From positions 836,501-900,500 of the forward strand of contig NZ_UHFH01000003.1 of assembly GCF_900459225.1 (NCBI RefSeq): DNA of 64,000 nucleotides, in the 5' to 3' direction. Each line of letters starts with the position of its first letter. Positions within the stretch are counted from its first letter, which is position 1. Source of the DNA: Streptococcus dysgalactiae subsp. dysgalactiae. Lineage in GTDB: Bacteria > Bacillota > Bacilli > Lactobacillales > Streptococcaceae. The position numbers and the translations under genes are program-made. This document shows positions 20,012 through 30,357 of this stretch, piece by piece. The notes beneath the pieces were generated by a model that was not told where the DNA came from, searched no databases, and saw nothing but the letters and a program-made list of their open reading frames with translations.

Positions 20012-20926
20012 TTATGAATTAATAAACTGTGATAGAATCCACTCTTCGAAACGTTTTGAATCTACATCCATGCAGACTTTTTTAGTTTCTAAAGTCTTTG
20101 AAACAGGTTCGTAGGCTGAATTAGTGATAATTGCTCCAGTAGCAAGGCCATCAGTAATGACCCGCAAATACTTCTCTTGGATGGTAAATAAATCAGGCTG
20201 TGTCAGGTAGGCAATGGTACTGGCATCATGAATTGTCATCCCCATATCCAAGCTAGGTCCCCCATAATTTTCAAAGAGATGGTAGAGCATTTCTCCTATA
20301 CGACCAGAATCCTTTATTTTTAGAGCGGTTTCTCTGTAGAGAAGAGCTTTTTCTGTCACATCTAAGCCAATCATAGTTAACGGAATGTCTGATTTAAAAA
20401 CAAGATCTGCAGCATGAGGGTCACTAGCTATGTTAAATTCTGCTAGTGAAGAAGTATTTCCTCCGTGTATAGCCCCTCCCATCATAATAATTTCGGAGAT
20501 GTGATTTTTTATATCAGGATACATAGCAAGAAGTAAAGCAAGATTGGTCATAGCACCAATGGATACAATACTAATATCTTTAGAATGTTTTAAGATGGTT
20601 TGTCGCATGGCTTCTACAGCATGAATATCTAAAGGTTTTTGCTTTGGATTTGGAAAATCGTATCCATCCATACCAGTTTTACCATGTATGCTTGGTATAG
20701 TTTTTAAATCTTTTAATAGAGGTTTTTCAGATCCTCGAGCGACAGGAAGATTTGCTTGCATAAATTCTACTAATTTTAAAGCATTTGTTGTCGCTTGATC
20801 AACGGTAACATTTGCTCCGACAGTTGTTATCAGACAGACATTAATTTTAGGGTGCATTAAAGCAAGTATAATAGCAGTAGCGTCATCAATACCTGGATCA
20901 GTATCGATAATAATATTTTTAACCAT
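20012..20926 (-). CDS. Inosine-uridine type nucleoside hydrolase
   Basis: Cytosolic Ca-dependent hydrolase that splits ribonucleosides into base and ribose for salvage. Diagnostic residues are the N-terminal IIIDTDPGIDDATAI with the clustered metal aspartates, VSIGAMTNLALLLAMYP, MMGGAIHGGNTS with AEFNIASDPHAADLVF, and a C-terminal Asp region (HDASTIAYL). The length of 304 residues is usual. I use the ATG at 20926 (AAGGA 7 bases upstream) rather than the GTG at 20941, which is part of the ribosome site. Its stop codon overlaps the right arm of the split terminator. Confidence 0.93.
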   Translation of the reverse strand: MVKNIIIDTDPGIDDATAIILALMHPKINVCLITTVGANVTVDQATTNALKLVEFMQANLPVARGSEKPLLKDLKTIPSIHGKTGMDGYDFPNPKQKPLDIHAVEAMRQTILKHSKDISIVSIGAMTNLALLLAMYPDIKNHISEIIMMGGAIHGGNTSSLAEFNIASDPHAADLVFKSDIPLTMIGLDVTEKALLYRETALKIKDSGRIGEMLYHLFENYGGPSLDMGMTIHDASTIAYLTQPDLFTIQEKYLRVITDGLATGAIITNSAYEPVSKTLETKKVCMDVDSKRFEEWILSQFINS

Positions 20927-21039
20927 ATTAATTTCCTTCACCTTTCATAAGCTACTTTGATATTACCATTTTAATAAGAATCTGAAAATAGTTAGGTGAT
21001 TATCTCTGTTAAATATATTCTTTCCGAAAGTTGTCAAGT

Positions 21040-21430
21040 CAAGTGCAACCAGTTCATAGATAACTAGATTTCCATAGGTTAAGCTATTCGAGATAGCTCA
21101 AACAGGAATTTTGAGGATTGATATTGAAGAGGTCGTCTTGGGCGCTCATTGATGGCAGTAATATCAATGTCAAGTTCTTCAGAGGTTAGTGGATTAAGTG
21201 AGACTCCTTTAGGGACATATTCTCTGAGGAGGCCATTGAAGTTCTCGTTTGTTCCTCTCTCATGTGAAGAGTAGGGATGTGCAAAGTAAACTTCAACAGC
21301 TTCTAAGGTTGAGAGTAAACTAAACTCAGAACCATTATCCGCTGTGATGGATGCAATAGGATACTGACTAATGGGATACCTGATAGCACGGTTACTAGTA
21401 GAATTAATGTTAGACATGTTCATCTGCTTT
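21040..21430 (-). mobile_element. IS30-family remnant
   Basis: Only the 3' end of an IS30-type element remains, between the nucleoside hydrolase and rplU. A possible end lies near 21041 (AAGTGCAACC), resembling IS30-type termini. The opposite end is lost, and the sequence from about 21430 is already the rplU upstream region. Confidence 0.7.
21079..21423 (-). pseudogene. IS30-family transposase, C-terminal fragment
   Basis: 114 residues with the second Asp of the DDE triad (SITADNGSEFSLL), the Glu region (ERGTNENFNGLLREYVPKG), and the family's C-terminal LTSEELD … NERPRRPLQYQSSKFLFE. The N-terminal helix-turn-helix and first Asp are missing. The apparent ATG start is in residual sequence, not the natural one. 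Non-functional. Confidence 0.85.
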
Positions 21431-21528
21431 CCATACTGAATTGGAGAATTCTAGTATATCAGACGAACATGTCGTTTTTGTTCCACTTCATTTTATAACG
21501 CGGGAATATATTCTTTCACAGAAAAAGC

Positions 21529-21557
21529 TTGCAAAAAATAAAAGTTAGTGATAGACT
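21529..21557 (+). promoter_or_regulatory. Promoter of rplU-prp-rpmA
   Basis: TTGCAA, 17-base spacer, TAGACT. It is placed about 130 bases before rplU, leaving room for the leader RNA. Confidence 0.6.
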
Positions 21558-21564
21558 TGTAATG

Positions 21565-21680
21565 TTGACTAAATGCACATCCTGTGCAACCGCTCGAAAG
21601 TCGTTTTCAAGTAGATTAAATCTCACGATTCAAGGCGAGTCTTCACAGAGGGAGACCTCATACAAAAATTTTATAGGAGG
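21565..21680 (+). ncRNA. Probable L21 leader (autoregulatory 5'UTR)
   Basis: The 5'UTR before rplU contains short paired segments (GCACA-TCC-TGTGC and others) and the usual position and length for the Firmicute ribosomal L21 leader. I identify it mainly by context; a covariance-model hit would be needed for certainty. Confidence 0.5.
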
Positions 21681-21686
21681 TGCATC

Positions 21687-22001
21687 ATGAGCACATACGC
21701 AATCATCAAAACTGGTGGAAAACAAGTTAAAGTTGAAGTAGGTCAAGCAATCTACGTTGAGAAAATTGACGCTGAAGCTGGCGCAGAAGTAACTTTTAAC
21801 GAAGTTGTTCTTGTAGGTGGTGACAAAACTGTAGTTGGTACTCCGGTTGTTGAAGGAGCTACTGTCGTTGGAACTGTTGAAAAACAAGGAAAACAAAAGA
21901 AAGTTGTAACTTTCAAATACAAACCTAAAAAAGGTAGCCACCGTAAACAAGGTCATCGTCAACCTTACACTAAAGTTGTCATCAACGCAATCAACGCTTA
22001 A
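21687..22001 (+). CDS. rplU: Ribosomal protein bL21
   Basis: 104-residue large-subunit protein binding 23S rRNA. It shows the typical [18 protein letters not shown] start, a basic [17 protein letters not shown] end, and strong codon bias for highly expressed genes. The ribosome site TAGGAGGTG precedes the ATG. First gene of the conserved rplU-prp-rpmA operon. Confidence 0.98.
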   Translation: MSTYAIIKTGGKQVKVEVGQAIYVEKIDAEAGAEVTFNEVVLVGGDKTVVGTPVVEGATVVGTVEKQGKQKKVVTFKYKPKKGSHRKQGHRQPYTKVVINAINA

Positions 22002-22012
22002 TTTACTAGCTT

Positions 22013-22345
22013 ATGATTAAAGCAATTTTTACTCGCCCAAAAAATGGTCAACTGAGCAGTGTTACACTGACAGGTCATGCTGGTAGTGGTAAACATGGCT
22101 TTGATATTGTTTGTGCCTCTGTTAGTACTCTAGCCATTAACTTTGTTAATTCTCTTGAGGTGTTAGCAGATTGCCAAGCATTAGTAGATCTTAATGATGT
22201 TGAAGGTGGGTATATGGTTATTACAATACCACCACATGACAACAAAGAGGAAGTTCAATTATTATTTGAATCTTTTCTTCTAGGAATGACTAGTTTGGCG
22301 AATGATTCTTCGAAATTTGTCAAAACTCAAGTCATCAAAATTTAA
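22013..22345 (+). CDS. prp: Ribosomal-processing cysteine protease Prp
   Basis: 110 residues. Known role in Firmicutes: removes the N-terminal extension of ribosomal protein L27 before it can enter the ribosome. The catalytic pair is visible as His in TLTGHAGSGKHGFD and Cys in IVCASVSTLAINF. It sits between rplU and rpmA, as always in organisms with an extended L27. The rpmA product here does carry such an extension, so protease and substrate are both present. Confidence 0.94.
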   Translation: MIKAIFTRPKNGQLSSVTLTGHAGSGKHGFDIVCASVSTLAINFVNSLEVLADCQALVDLNDVEGGYMVITIPPHDNKEEVQLLFESFLLGMTSLANDSSKFVKTQVIKI

Positions 22346-22366
22346 TTTAAGAGAGGAAACAACATT

Positions 22367-22660
22367 ATGTTAAAAATGAATCTTGCTAACTTGCAACTTT
22401 TCGCCCACAAAAAAGGTGGAGGTTCTACTTCAAATGGACGTGACTCACAAGCTAAACGCCTAGGGGCTAAAGCTGCTGACGGTCAAACCGTTTCAGGTGG
22501 TTCCATTCTTTATCGTCAACGTGGAACTCATATTTATCCAGGCGTAAATGTAGGCCGTGGTGGAGATGACACACTTTTCGCTAAAGTGGAAGGTGTTGTA
22601 CGTTTCGAACGTAAAGGACGCGATAAAAAACAAGTTTCTGTTTATCCAGTAGCTAAATAA
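22367..22660 (+). CDS. rpmA: Ribosomal protein bL27 precursor
   Basis: 97 residues. The first residues, MNLANLQLF, followed by [14 protein letters not shown], match the Firmicute form in which Prp cuts after Phe to expose the Ala-His-Lys end that reaches the peptidyl transferase centre. The remainder ([25 protein letters not shown]) is standard. It closes the operon, with a strong terminator 24 bases later. Confidence 0.97.
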
Positions 22661-22683
22661 TTGTTTAAAATCGCATTAAATAA

Positions 22684-22718
22684 GGCTTTCCAGGTGTCTG
22701 GAAAGCCGATTTTTTTTG
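22684..22718 (+). terminator. Rho-independent terminator of the rplU operon
   Basis: GGCTTTCCAG / CTGGAAAGCC stem with a short loop and a run of eight T. Confidence 0.92.
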
Positions 22719-22885
22719 GTATCTATTTTGGTATTTGATGTCAAAAACTATTAGATGCTGATTAAGGTATGATTTTTTTGTTGTAAGTTATGCAAAGGGT
22801 ATTTGACTGACTTTAGTTAACTCTTTAGGGTGATATTATTTAGATGATACAGTCTAGAAAGAAGATGTTGCAATAAGAAGCTTTA

Positions 22886-22894
22886 TGGTATAAT
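22886..22894 (+). promoter_or_regulatory. Extended -10 promoter of cpsY
   Basis: TGGTATAAT is a perfect extended -10. It leaves a short leader carrying the ribosome site AAAGGGAAG before the ATG. Confidence 0.6.
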
Positions 22895-22923
22895 TAGGGA
22901 TACTAGATTTAGAAAGGGAAGTC

Positions 22924-23838
22924 ATGAATATCCAACAATTACGTTATGTGGTTGCTATTGCTAATAATGGAACTTTTCGGGAAGCCGCCTCAAAATTGTT
23001 TGTTAGTCAGCCAAGCTTATCGGTTTCTATCAAAGATTTAGAAGCAGAACTAGGATTTCAAATTTTTAATCGGACCACTTCTGGCACAGTGCTGACAAGT
23101 CAAGGGCTGGTTTTCTACGAAAAAGCTTTGGAAGTCGTGAAAAGCTTTGACGCTTTTGAAAAAACCTTTTCGCAGGCTGATTTGGATCAAAATGAATTTT
23201 CGATTGCTAGTCAGCATTATGACTTTTTACCTCCTCTGATTACTGCCTTTTCTCAGCAGTATGATGGCCAACGCATTTTTCGGATTTTTGAATCCACTAC
23301 AATCCAAATTTTGGATGAAGTGGCGCAAGGAAATAGTGAGTTAGGTATTATTTATTTAAACGCTGACAATCAAAAAGGCCTTTTTCAACGCATGGATAAG
23401 TTGGGTTTGGAATATGTTTCTTTAATTCCTTTTACAACCCATATTTATCTTTCGAAAACTCATCCATTAGCCAATCGCGAGGCACTTTATTTGAAAGATA
23501 TTCAAGGATTACCTGCTGTAAGGTTTACTCAGGAAAAAGATGAATACTTGTACTATTCTGAAAATTTTGTGGACACTAGTGAATGCCCTCGTATCTACAA
23601 TGTGTCAGACAGAGCAACGTTGAATGGTATTTTGGAAAGAACCGATGCCTTTGCGACGGGATCAGGTTTTCTTGATCATCGTAGTGTGAATGGTATTAAA
23701 GTGATTCCTTTGATTGACCATATTGACAACCATATGATTTATGTCAAACGAAAAGATAAAAACCTTTCAGTTGCTGGTGCCACATTTGTGACTATTTTAA
23801 AAGATTATTTTAATGAAAGAAGGAAAGCTTTATTGTGA
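22924..23838 (+). CDS. cpsY: LysR-family regulator, CpsY/MtaR type
   Basis: 304-residue LysR regulator: an N-terminal winged helix ([20 protein letters not shown] … [17 protein letters not shown]) and a periplasmic-binding-like effector domain (about 90-295). The close relatives CpsY (S. iniae, S. pyogenes) and MtaR (S. agalactiae) control methionine transport and cell-surface changes linked to neutrophil survival. The assignment rests on overall sequence and on its place before lspA. It overlaps lspA by 4 bases, so the regulator and the peptidase are co-expressed. Confidence 0.87.
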   Translation: MNIQQLRYVVAIANNGTFREAASKLFVSQPSLSVSIKDLEAELGFQIFNRTTSGTVLTSQGLVFYEKALEVVKSFDAFEKTFSQADLDQNEFSIASQHYDFLPPLITAFSQQYDGQRIFRIFESTTIQILDEVAQGNSELGIIYLNADNQKGLFQRMDKLGLEYVSLIPFTTHIYLSKTHPLANREALYLKDIQGLPAVRFTQEKDEYLYYSENFVDTSECPRIYNVSDRATLNGILERTDAFATGSGFLDHRSVNGIKVIPLIDHIDNHMIYVKRKDKNLSVAGATFVTILKDYFNERRKALL

Positions 23839-24293
23839 AAAAGTTACTTTTTGTACTTAGTTCAATCTTCCTTATTGCTTTGGATCAATTCAGTAAATAT
23901 TGGATTGTTTCACATATTGAACTTGGACAGATAAAACCCTTTATACCTGGTATAGTCAGTTTGACTTACTTACAGAATAATGGAGCTGCCTTTTCCATGT
24001 TACAAAACCAGCAATGGTTCTTTGTTATAATGACAACCTTGGTGATTGGCTATGCTATTTACTATGTGATGACCCACCCACAGTTGACAATCTGGAAACA
24101 ATTAGCCCTTTTACTAATCATTTCAGGTGGCATTGGTAATTTTATTGATCGTTTGCGCCTGTCCTATGTGATTGATATGGTGCATCTAGATGTTATTGAT
24201 TTTGCAATTTTCAATGTGGCAGATGCTTACCTCACTTTGGGAGTCATTTTATTAGTAGTGTGTTTATGGAAAGAAGAGGATTATGGAAATTAA
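23835..24293 (+). CDS. lspA: Lipoprotein signal peptidase (SPase II)
   Basis: 152-residue membrane aspartic protease that removes signal peptides from prolipoproteins. Four hydrophobic helices are visible. The two catalytic Asp lie in [12 protein letters not shown] and [12 protein letters not shown], together with the conserved QNNGAAFS. The start overlaps the cpsY end. The GTG start is preceded by AAAGAAGGAAAGC. It overlaps the downstream pseudouridine synthase by 11 bases. Confidence 0.96.
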   Translation: MKKLLFVLSSIFLIALDQFSKYWIVSHIELGQIKPFIPGIVSLTYLQNNGAAFSMLQNQQWFFVIMTTLVIGYAIYYVMTHPQLTIWKQLALLLIISGGIGNFIDRLRLSYVIDMVHLDVIDFAIFNVADAYLTLGVILLVVCLWKEEDYGN

Positions 24294-25176
24294 TGCGTTG
24301 ACGTCGGGGCAGCGTCTGGATAAGGCCTTGGCTGACTTAAGCCCCTTGTCACGGGGCCAAGCCAATGATCAAATTAAGCAAGGCCTTGTTTTAGTGAATG
24401 GCCAGCAAAAAAAAGCAAAATATACGGTTCAGGCAGGCGATGTGATTCAGTTTGAATTGCCAGAAGAAGAAGTCTTAGAGTACCAAGCTCAGGTTATCCC
24501 CTTGGACATTATCTATGAGGATGAAGCCTTAGCTATTATTAATAAACCGCAAGGAATGGTTGTTCATCCCTCGGCGGGGCACCCTTCAGGAACAATGGTT
24601 AATGCCTTGATGTATCATATCAAGGATTTGTCCTCAATCAATGGTGTGGTTCGTCCAGGAATTGTCCATCGGATTGATAAGGATACCTCGGGACTGTTAA
24701 TGGTAGCTAAAACAGATGAAGCTCATCAAGCTTTGGCCGCAGAATTAAAAGCTAAAAAATCTCTCAGAAAATACCTAGCCATTGTTCATGGAAACCTACC
24801 GAATGATCGTGGGATGATTGAAGCTCCTATAGGTCGTAGCGAAAAAGACCGTAAAAAACAAGCAGTCACAGCGAAAGGTAAGGAAGCAGTGACACGTTTT
24901 ACAGTGCTAGAGCGCTTTGGAGATTATAGTCTGGTGGAATTACAACTTGAAACTGGTCGCACCCATCAGATTCGTGTTCATATGGCTTATATTGGGCATC
25001 CTGTTGCTGGTGACCCTTTATATGGCCCTCGTAAAACCTTGTCAGGACACGGCCAATTTCTTCATGCCGAAACATTGGGGCTGACCCACCCTTTAACAGG
25101 GGAAGACATGTTATTTACCGTTGCGCCTCCTGCTATTTTCCAAAAAACATTACAGCAATTAAGACAAAAACAGTAA
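24283..25176 (+). CDS. RluA/RluD-family 23S rRNA pseudouridine synthase
   Basis: 297 residues: an N-terminal S4 RNA-binding domain ([19 protein letters not shown]) and the catalytic core with [12 protein letters not shown] carrying the catalytic Asp. The C-terminal [18 protein letters not shown] motif is characteristic. The order lspA-rluD is conserved in Firmicutes. It isomerises uridines in 23S rRNA, most likely at RluD-like positions (inferred). Confidence 0.94.
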   Translation: MEINALTSGQRLDKALADLSPLSRGQANDQIKQGLVLVNGQQKKAKYTVQAGDVIQFELPEEEVLEYQAQVIPLDIIYEDEALAIINKPQGMVVHPSAGHPSGTMVNALMYHIKDLSSINGVVRPGIVHRIDKDTSGLLMVAKTDEAHQALAAELKAKKSLRKYLAIVHGNLPNDRGMIEAPIGRSEKDRKKQAVTAKGKEAVTRFTVLERFGDYSLVELQLETGRTHQIRVHMAYIGHPVAGDPLYGPRKTLSGHGQFLHAETLGLTHPLTGEDMLFTVAPPAIFQKTLQQLRQKQ

Positions 25177-25214
25177 ATGAGGAAGAACATCATGTTCTAA
25201 CCTCATTTTTTCAT
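25174..25214 (+). terminator. Terminator after the rluD-like gene
   Basis: AATGAGG-AAGAACAT / ATGTTCTAA-CCTCATT stem and a six-T tract. Confidence 0.85.
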
Positions 25215-25216
25215 TC

Positions 25217-25257
25217 AAAAACCCTGCTTTTAGTCATGATAAAAACAGGGTGAAAAG
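25217..25257. terminator. Terminator hairpin facing the VTT-protein gene
   Basis: ACCCTGCTTTTA / TAAAAACAGGGT arms flanked by A and T runs. It probably serves the minus-strand VTT-domain gene. Confidence 0.65.
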
Positions 25258-25302
25258 GTAGAACTGTCGAAAACATTTCTAAGGAAATAAAACTGATATC
25301 AA

Positions 25303-25917
25303 CTAAGACTGTAAGACCTGACCAACAAGTTGGAATCCTTGATAGGTGAGGATAGTGTAGATATAAAGGGTAACAGGCTTCGCTAGTAAGAAGATAGCGG
25401 TGAATTTGCGAAGAGACATCTTGCCTAAACCAGCTACCATGCAGAGGAAGTCGTCTGGAAATCCTGGTAAAATAAAAGCAGCAGCCAGAAAGCGTTCAAA
25501 GTATTTACCCTTGTCTAGGTAGGGAATGTACTTGTTGTAAGTATCATCGGAAACAAAGATTTTGGCAAATTGTGCACCATATTTTCTGGCAAGCATGAAG
25601 CTAATGAGAGAGCCGATAAAAATACCAACCGTATTATAAATAAAGCCTAAGAAAGGTCCGAAAACCACATGCCCTAAGACACAGGTTAAACCGCCAGGGA
25701 TAACAGGATAGACAACCTGAACGATTTGAATAAGGATAAATAAACAAGGAGCTAAAATCCCAAGTTTAACGAGGTAAGCTTGAAAAGTTCCTCCTACAGC
25801 AAAGAAGTTAGGATGTTGCTGGAAATAAGCCAAAAAGAGTAAGGATAAAGCAATTCCAAAGGCAGTAAGGATTTGGATGGTTTGCTTATGAGTTAGGGTC
25901 CGAGTTTTAGAAGGCAT
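25303..25917 (-). CDS. TVP38/TMEM64 (VTT-domain) membrane protein
   Basis: 204 residues, about five membrane segments. It has the family's central re-entrant region: QVVYPVIPGGLTCVLGHVVF, GPFLGFIYNTVGIFIGS, and the C-terminal FILPGFPDDFLCMVAG. VTT/DedA relatives are linked to lipid flipping and membrane homeostasis; the exact role here is unknown. I start at the ATG giving MPSKTRTLTHKQ; an upstream start would add 20 residues. A dead paralogue lies at about 36985-37518. Confidence 0.87.
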   Translation of the reverse strand: MPSKTRTLTHKQTIQILTAFGIALSLLFLAYFQQHPNFFAVGGTFQAYLVKLGILAPCLFILIQIVQVVYPVIPGGLTCVLGHVVFGPFLGFIYNTVGIFIGSLISFMLARKYGAQFAKIFVSDDTYNKYIPYLDKGKYFERFLAAAFILPGFPDDFLCMVAGLGKMSLRKFTAIFLLAKPVTLYIYTILTYQGFQLVGQVLQS

Positions 25918-26010
25918 AAGGAAGACTCTCTTTCGTTTCTTTGATATTATTGTACTATTGTTTTCATACAAATACAATAGGTCTTAAGACTTATTTTTTT
26001 GAAAAAAGTC

Positions 26011-26039
26011 TTGTCTTTAGCTTGGGTTTTTGCTATACT
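26011..26039 (+). promoter_or_regulatory. Promoter of the pyrimidine operon
   Basis: TTGTCT, 17-base spacer, TATACT. Transcription would start about 20 bases before the PyrR-binding loop. Confidence 0.78.
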
Positions 26040-26059
26040 AATGAAAATAAAATATTCCT

Positions 26060-26168
26060 TTAAAACAGTCCCGTGAGGCTGTCAAGGAGACCAATCTGAA
26101 AAAGTGCACCATTGTACCCAATTGTGCCATATTTTGTTGAATCTCCTTGTTATCAAGGAGATTTTTTA
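26060..26168 (+). promoter_or_regulatory. PyrR-dependent attenuator
   Basis: The PyrR-binding anti-antiterminator loop is CAGTCCCGTGAGGCTG (26066-26081), matching the family core TCCNGNGAGG. It is followed directly by TCAAGGAGA, which can pair with the 5' arm of the terminator. The terminator AATCTCCTTG-TTAT-CAAGGAGATTTTTT lies at 26140-26167. With UMP bound, PyrR should favour the terminator and stop transcription before pyrR. Confidence 0.9.
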
Positions 26169-26173
26169 TTTGA

Positions 26174-26716
<543 letters not shown>

Positions 26717-26731
26717 GAAAGAGGTATTACT

Positions 26732-27991
26732 GTGAAAGATGTCATTTATGATGTAGAAGAAGTTCCAAAGGCAGGTATGTTAATTGGTCTGTCTTTCCAG
26801 CACTTATTTGCTATGTTTGGTGCGACTGTTCTGGTTCCCATTCTAGTTGGAATTGACCCATCAGTTGCTTTGTTATCTAGTGGTTTAGGAACCCTTGCCC
26901 ACTTATCAGTGACCAAATTTAAAATTCCAGCATATATGGGATCAAGTTTTGCCTATATTGCAGCAATGCAACTGTTGATGAAGACAGATGGTATTGGAGC
27001 TGTGGCTCAAGGGGCTATGACAGGAGGTCTAGTTTACCTGATTGTAGCTTTAATTGTTAAAGCTATTGGCAATGATTGGATTGATAACATCTTACCACCG
27101 ATTGTGGTTGGTCCTATTGTTATGGTCATTGGTCTAAGCCTAGCTTCTACAGCTGTTAATGATGTCATGCTAAAAAATGGGAGCTATAATCTGACTTATC
27201 TTGTTATTGGGTTAGTCACCTTATTATCAGTTATTTTTTTCAATATTTATGGTAAAGGAATTGTCGCTATTGTTCCCATTTTATTAGGGTTATTAGTTGG
27301 TTATGTTGTAGCCCTTTTAGTGGGTGTTCTCACCGGTCAAGAAATTGTTGATTTTACCAATGTGGCTCAGGCCAAATGGTTTAGTATCCCATCAGTGGAA
27401 ATTCCTTTCCTCACCTACGGGATTAAATTCTATCCAAGTGCCATTTTAACCATGGCTCCGATTGCCTTTGTTACAATGACAGAACATTTTGGACATATTA
27501 TGGTCTTAAATAGTTTGACAAAAAGAGATTATTTCAAGGATCCAGGACTCGAAAAGACCCTTACAGGTGATGGTTTTGCGCAAATGATTGCCGGTTTTCT
27601 AGGCGCACCGCCAGTGACTTCCTATGGTGAAAATATTGGTGTTATGGCTTTAAATAAAATATTCTCAGTCTACGTCATTGCGGGCGCCGCAGTGATTGCA
27701 GCTCTCCTTAGCTTTGTGGGTAAAGTATCTGCTTTAATTCAGTCTATTCCATCCCCAGTAATCGGAGGTATCTCTGTTGCTTTGTTTGGGGTGATTGCTT
27801 CAAGTGGTTTGAAAATCTTGATTGAATCAAAAGTTGATATGGATAATAAGAAAAATCTATTGATTGCTAGTGTTATTTTGGTCTCTGGGATTGGAGGATT
27901 GATGCTTCAAGTAAATGGTCTTCAAATTTCAGGTGTCGCTTTCTCAACACTTCTTGGAATCATCCTATATCAGGTACTTCCTGAAAAATAA
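26732..27991 (+). CDS. pyrP: Uracil permease (NCS2/NAT family)
   Basis: 419-residue uracil:proton symporter with about 12-14 membrane segments. Motifs: LSFQHLFAMFGATVLVPILV, the MAPIAFVTMTEHFGH segment with substrate-binding Glu, and TSYGENIGVMALNK. The GTG start has AAAGAGG upstream, 15 bases after the pyrR stop. Its place in the operon couples import to PyrR control. Confidence 0.96.
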   Translation: MKDVIYDVEEVPKAGMLIGLSFQHLFAMFGATVLVPILVGIDPSVALLSSGLGTLAHLSVTKFKIPAYMGSSFAYIAAMQLLMKTDGIGAVAQGAMTGGLVYLIVALIVKAIGNDWIDNILPPIVVGPIVMVIGLSLASTAVNDVMLKNGSYNLTYLVIGLVTLLSVIFFNIYGKGIVAIVPILLGLLVGYVVALLVGVLTGQEIVDFTNVAQAKWFSIPSVEIPFLTYGIKFYPSAILTMAPIAFVTMTEHFGHIMVLNSLTKRDYFKDPGLEKTLTGDGFAQMIAGFLGAPPVTSYGENIGVMALNKIFSVYVIAGAAVIAALLSFVGKVSALIQSIPSPVIGGISVALFGVIASSGLKILIESKVDMDNKKNLLIASVILVSGIGGLMLQVNGLQISGVAFSTLLGIILYQVLPEK

Positions 27992-28051
27992 AAGAGCCAG
28001 TTGTCTACTACTTAATTTAGTTGTCATTCATTAGTGATAAAGGGGAGGAAC

Positions 28052-28984
28052 ATGTCAGTCGTTAATAACCGTGTTGCACTTACTAATTTAGTTTCAATGG
28101 AAACATTAACCAATGAAGAAGTTTTAGGGCTTATCAACCGAGGTTCAGAATACAAAGCAGGAAAGGTTGCCCTACCTAAACTGCAAGATCAGTTTGTGGT
28201 CAACCTCTTTTTTGAAAATTCTACTAGAACTCATAGATCATTTGAAGTAGCTGAGAAAAAACTTGGGTTAACCGTTCTTGATTTTAATGCAGATACGAGT
28301 GCTGTTAATAAGGGAGAAAGCTTGTATGATACTGTGTTAACCATGAGTGCCCTAGGGACAGATATTTGTGTGATTCGTCATCCTGAAGATGATTATTACA
28401 AGGCCTTAGTGGAGAGTCCAACAATCACAGCTTCAATTGTTAATGGCGGAGATGGTTCTGGACAGCATCCAAGCCAGTGTCTGCTTGACTTGTTAACTAT
28501 TTACGAAGAGTTTGGGCGATTTGAGGGGTTAAAAATTGCGATTGCAGGGGACTTGACCCATTCGCGTGTCGCAAAATCAAACATGCAGATTTTAAAACGA
28601 TTAGGAGCAGAGCTTTATTTCTATGGTCCCAAAGAATGGTATTCAGAAGAATTTGACAGTTACGGGGCTTACACTGCGATTGATCACATTATTGAAGAGT
28701 TAGATGTCCTGATGTTGCTTCGGGTGCAACATGAGCGTCACGATGGTCAGCAAAGTTTTTCAAAAGATAGTTACCATCAGCAGTTTGGACTGACACAAGA
28801 ACGTTACAATGCTTTAAAGGACTCTGCTATTATTATGCATCCAGCTCCTGTTAACCGTGATGTGGAAATTGCAGATAGTTTGGTAGAAGCACCGAAGGCA
28901 AGAATTGTTTCTCAAATGACGAACGGTGTCTTTGTACGTATGGCTATTATTGAGGCTATTCTTAATGGCAGAAGCCATTGCTGA
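28052..28984 (+). CDS. pyrB: Aspartate carbamoyltransferase catalytic subunit
   Basis: 310 residues. It condenses carbamoyl phosphate with aspartate. The carbamoyl-phosphate loop is [15 protein letters not shown], with HPSQCLLDL and the aspartate-side LRVQHERHD … [11 protein letters not shown] start at the ATG after GGGGAGGAAC, since an upstream GTG is inside the ribosome site region. No pyrI regulatory chain is present, as is normal in Gram-positives. Confidence 0.97.
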   Translation: MSVVNNRVALTNLVSMETLTNEEVLGLINRGSEYKAGKVALPKLQDQFVVNLFFENSTRTHRSFEVAEKKLGLTVLDFNADTSAVNKGESLYDTVLTMSALGTDICVIRHPEDDYYKALVESPTITASIVNGGDGSGQHPSQCLLDLLTIYEEFGRFEGLKIAIAGDLTHSRVAKSNMQILKRLGAELYFYGPKEWYSEEFDSYGAYTAIDHIIEELDVLMLLRVQHERHDGQQSFSKDSYHQQFGLTQERYNALKDSAIIMHPAPVNRDVEIADSLVEAPKARIVSQMTNGVFVRMAIIEAILNGRSHC

Positions 28985-29018
28985 TTAGTCAAAGTGAAAG
29001 GGTATGAGAAGGTAAAGA

Positions 29019-30110
29019 ATGGCAAAACGATTACTTATTTTGGAAGATGGTACTATTTTTGAGGGAGACCCCTTTGGAGCAGATAAAGATGTGACTGGCG
29101 AAATTGTTTTTAACACAGGGATGACAGGTTATCAAGAGTCCATTACTGACCAGTCCTATAATGGTCAACTGTTAACCTTTACCTACCCTCTGATTGGAAA
29201 TTATGGCATTAACCGTGATGACTATGAATCGATTACACCAACGTGTAAAGGGGTTATTGTCTCTGAAGCCAGTCGGCTGGCAAGTAATTGGCGCCAGCAA
29301 ATGACGCTAGATGACTTTTTAAAAATAAAAGGTATCCCAGGTATTTCAGGAATTGATACGAGAGCATTGACCAAAATTATTCGACAACACGGAACCATGA
29401 AAGCTACGATGGCAGATGATGGAGATACTATCCAGCATTTAAAAGATCAACTGCGTGCAACCGTGTTACCAACTAACACTATCGAGCAAGTCTCAACAAA
29501 AGCAGCCTACCCAGCACCAGGTATTGGAAAAAGTATAGTTTTGGTTGATTTCGGCTTAAAACATTCGATCTTAAGAGAGTTATCAAAAAGACAATGTAAC
29601 GTCACCGTGGTTCCATTTACTATCACAGTAGAAGAAGTACTTCAATTGAATCCCGATGGCTTAATGTTGTCTAACGGTCCTGGAAATCCTGAACAGTTAC
29701 CAGAAGTTTTGGACATGATTCGAGAGGTTCAAGGGAAGATTCCGATTTTTGGTATTTGTATGGGTCATCAACTCTTTAGCTTGGCAAATGGCGCAAAGAC
29801 TTTTAAAATGACTTTTGGTCATCGAGGTTTTAACCATGCGGTTAGAGAAATTGCAACGGGAAGAGTGGATTTCACTAGTCAGAATCATGGTTATGCTGTA
29901 GAACGCGAAAGTTTACCAGAAACACTTATGGTGACACATGAGGAAATCAATGATAAAACGATCGAAGGAGTCAGACATCGTGACTTTCCAGCCTTTTCCG
30001 TCCAATTTCATCCTGATGCTGCCCCTGGTCCTCATGATGCTAGCTATTTATTCGATGAATTTTTAGATATGATTGATGCTTGGCAATTGAAACAGCAAGC
30101 AAAAAAATAA
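29019..30110 (+). CDS. carA: Carbamoyl-phosphate synthase small subunit
   Basis: 363 residues. The N-terminal CPSase domain is followed by a class I glutamine amidotransferase with nucleophile Cys in [10 protein letters not shown], and a C-terminal catalytic His in [13 protein letters not shown]. The usual Glu after HP is Asp here, which may be normal in streptococci. It supplies ammonia to CarB. A 247-base gap with a PyrR-type loop separates it from carB. Confidence 0.96.
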   Translation: MAKRLLILEDGTIFEGDPFGADKDVTGEIVFNTGMTGYQESITDQSYNGQLLTFTYPLIGNYGINRDDYESITPTCKGVIVSEASRLASNWRQQMTLDDFLKIKGIPGISGIDTRALTKIIRQHGTMKATMADDGDTIQHLKDQLRATVLPTNTIEQVSTKAAYPAPGIGKSIVLVDFGLKHSILRELSKRQCNVTVVPFTITVEEVLQLNPDGLMLSNGPGNPEQLPEVLDMIREVQGKIPIFGICMGHQLFSLANGAKTFKMTFGHRGFNHAVREIATGRVDFTSQNHGYAVERESLPETLMVTHEEINDKTIEGVRHRDFPAFSVQFHPDAAPGPHDASYLFDEFLDMIDAWQLKQQAKK

Positions 30111-30212
30111 TAGCATCAAAGGTCAAAAGAAAAGATTCTTTGAAAGAAATTAGTTAGCTGTTTGAAAGGAAGACAATTTCAATCTTTCAGACCAAGCTGT
30201 CTTGGATTATTT

Positions 30213-30235
30213 AATGTCGTCCTGTGAGGCGACAA
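30213..30235 (+). promoter_or_regulatory. Second PyrR-binding-type loop, in the carA-carB gap
   Basis: GTCGTCCTGTGAGGCGAC forms a stem GTCG / CGAC around TCCTGTGAGG, the same loop core as in the pyrR attenuator (TCCCGTGAGG). I see no clear T-tailed terminator after it. A longer-range pairing ACTAGTG with CGCTAGT, near the carB start, is possible. This suggests PyrR may act a second time inside the operon. Confidence 0.6.
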
Positions 30236-30357
30236 ATCGAAAAAGAGGAGAGGAAAAAGGAGCACTAGTGTGGGGGAGAGTGAAAAAATCAAGTATTGGC
30301 ATTAGCTAATAAGATTTTGTAAGTCCTTCTACGCTAGTCTCTTTCATAATAATAAGT

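Larger units (their letters stand above)
15800..20013. terminator. Bidirectional terminator split by IS insertion
   Basis: The left arm AAAAAGAAAGTGAGCT (15800-15815) and right arm AGCTCACTTTCTTTTT (19998-20013) are perfect 16-base complements, now 4.2 kb apart. Removing the element at 15823-19994 and one copy of its GAT duplication restores a hairpin with loop AGATGAT, between the converging CapA-like and nucleoside hydrolase genes. The arms no longer lie close enough to fold as a normal terminator. Confidence 0.85.
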
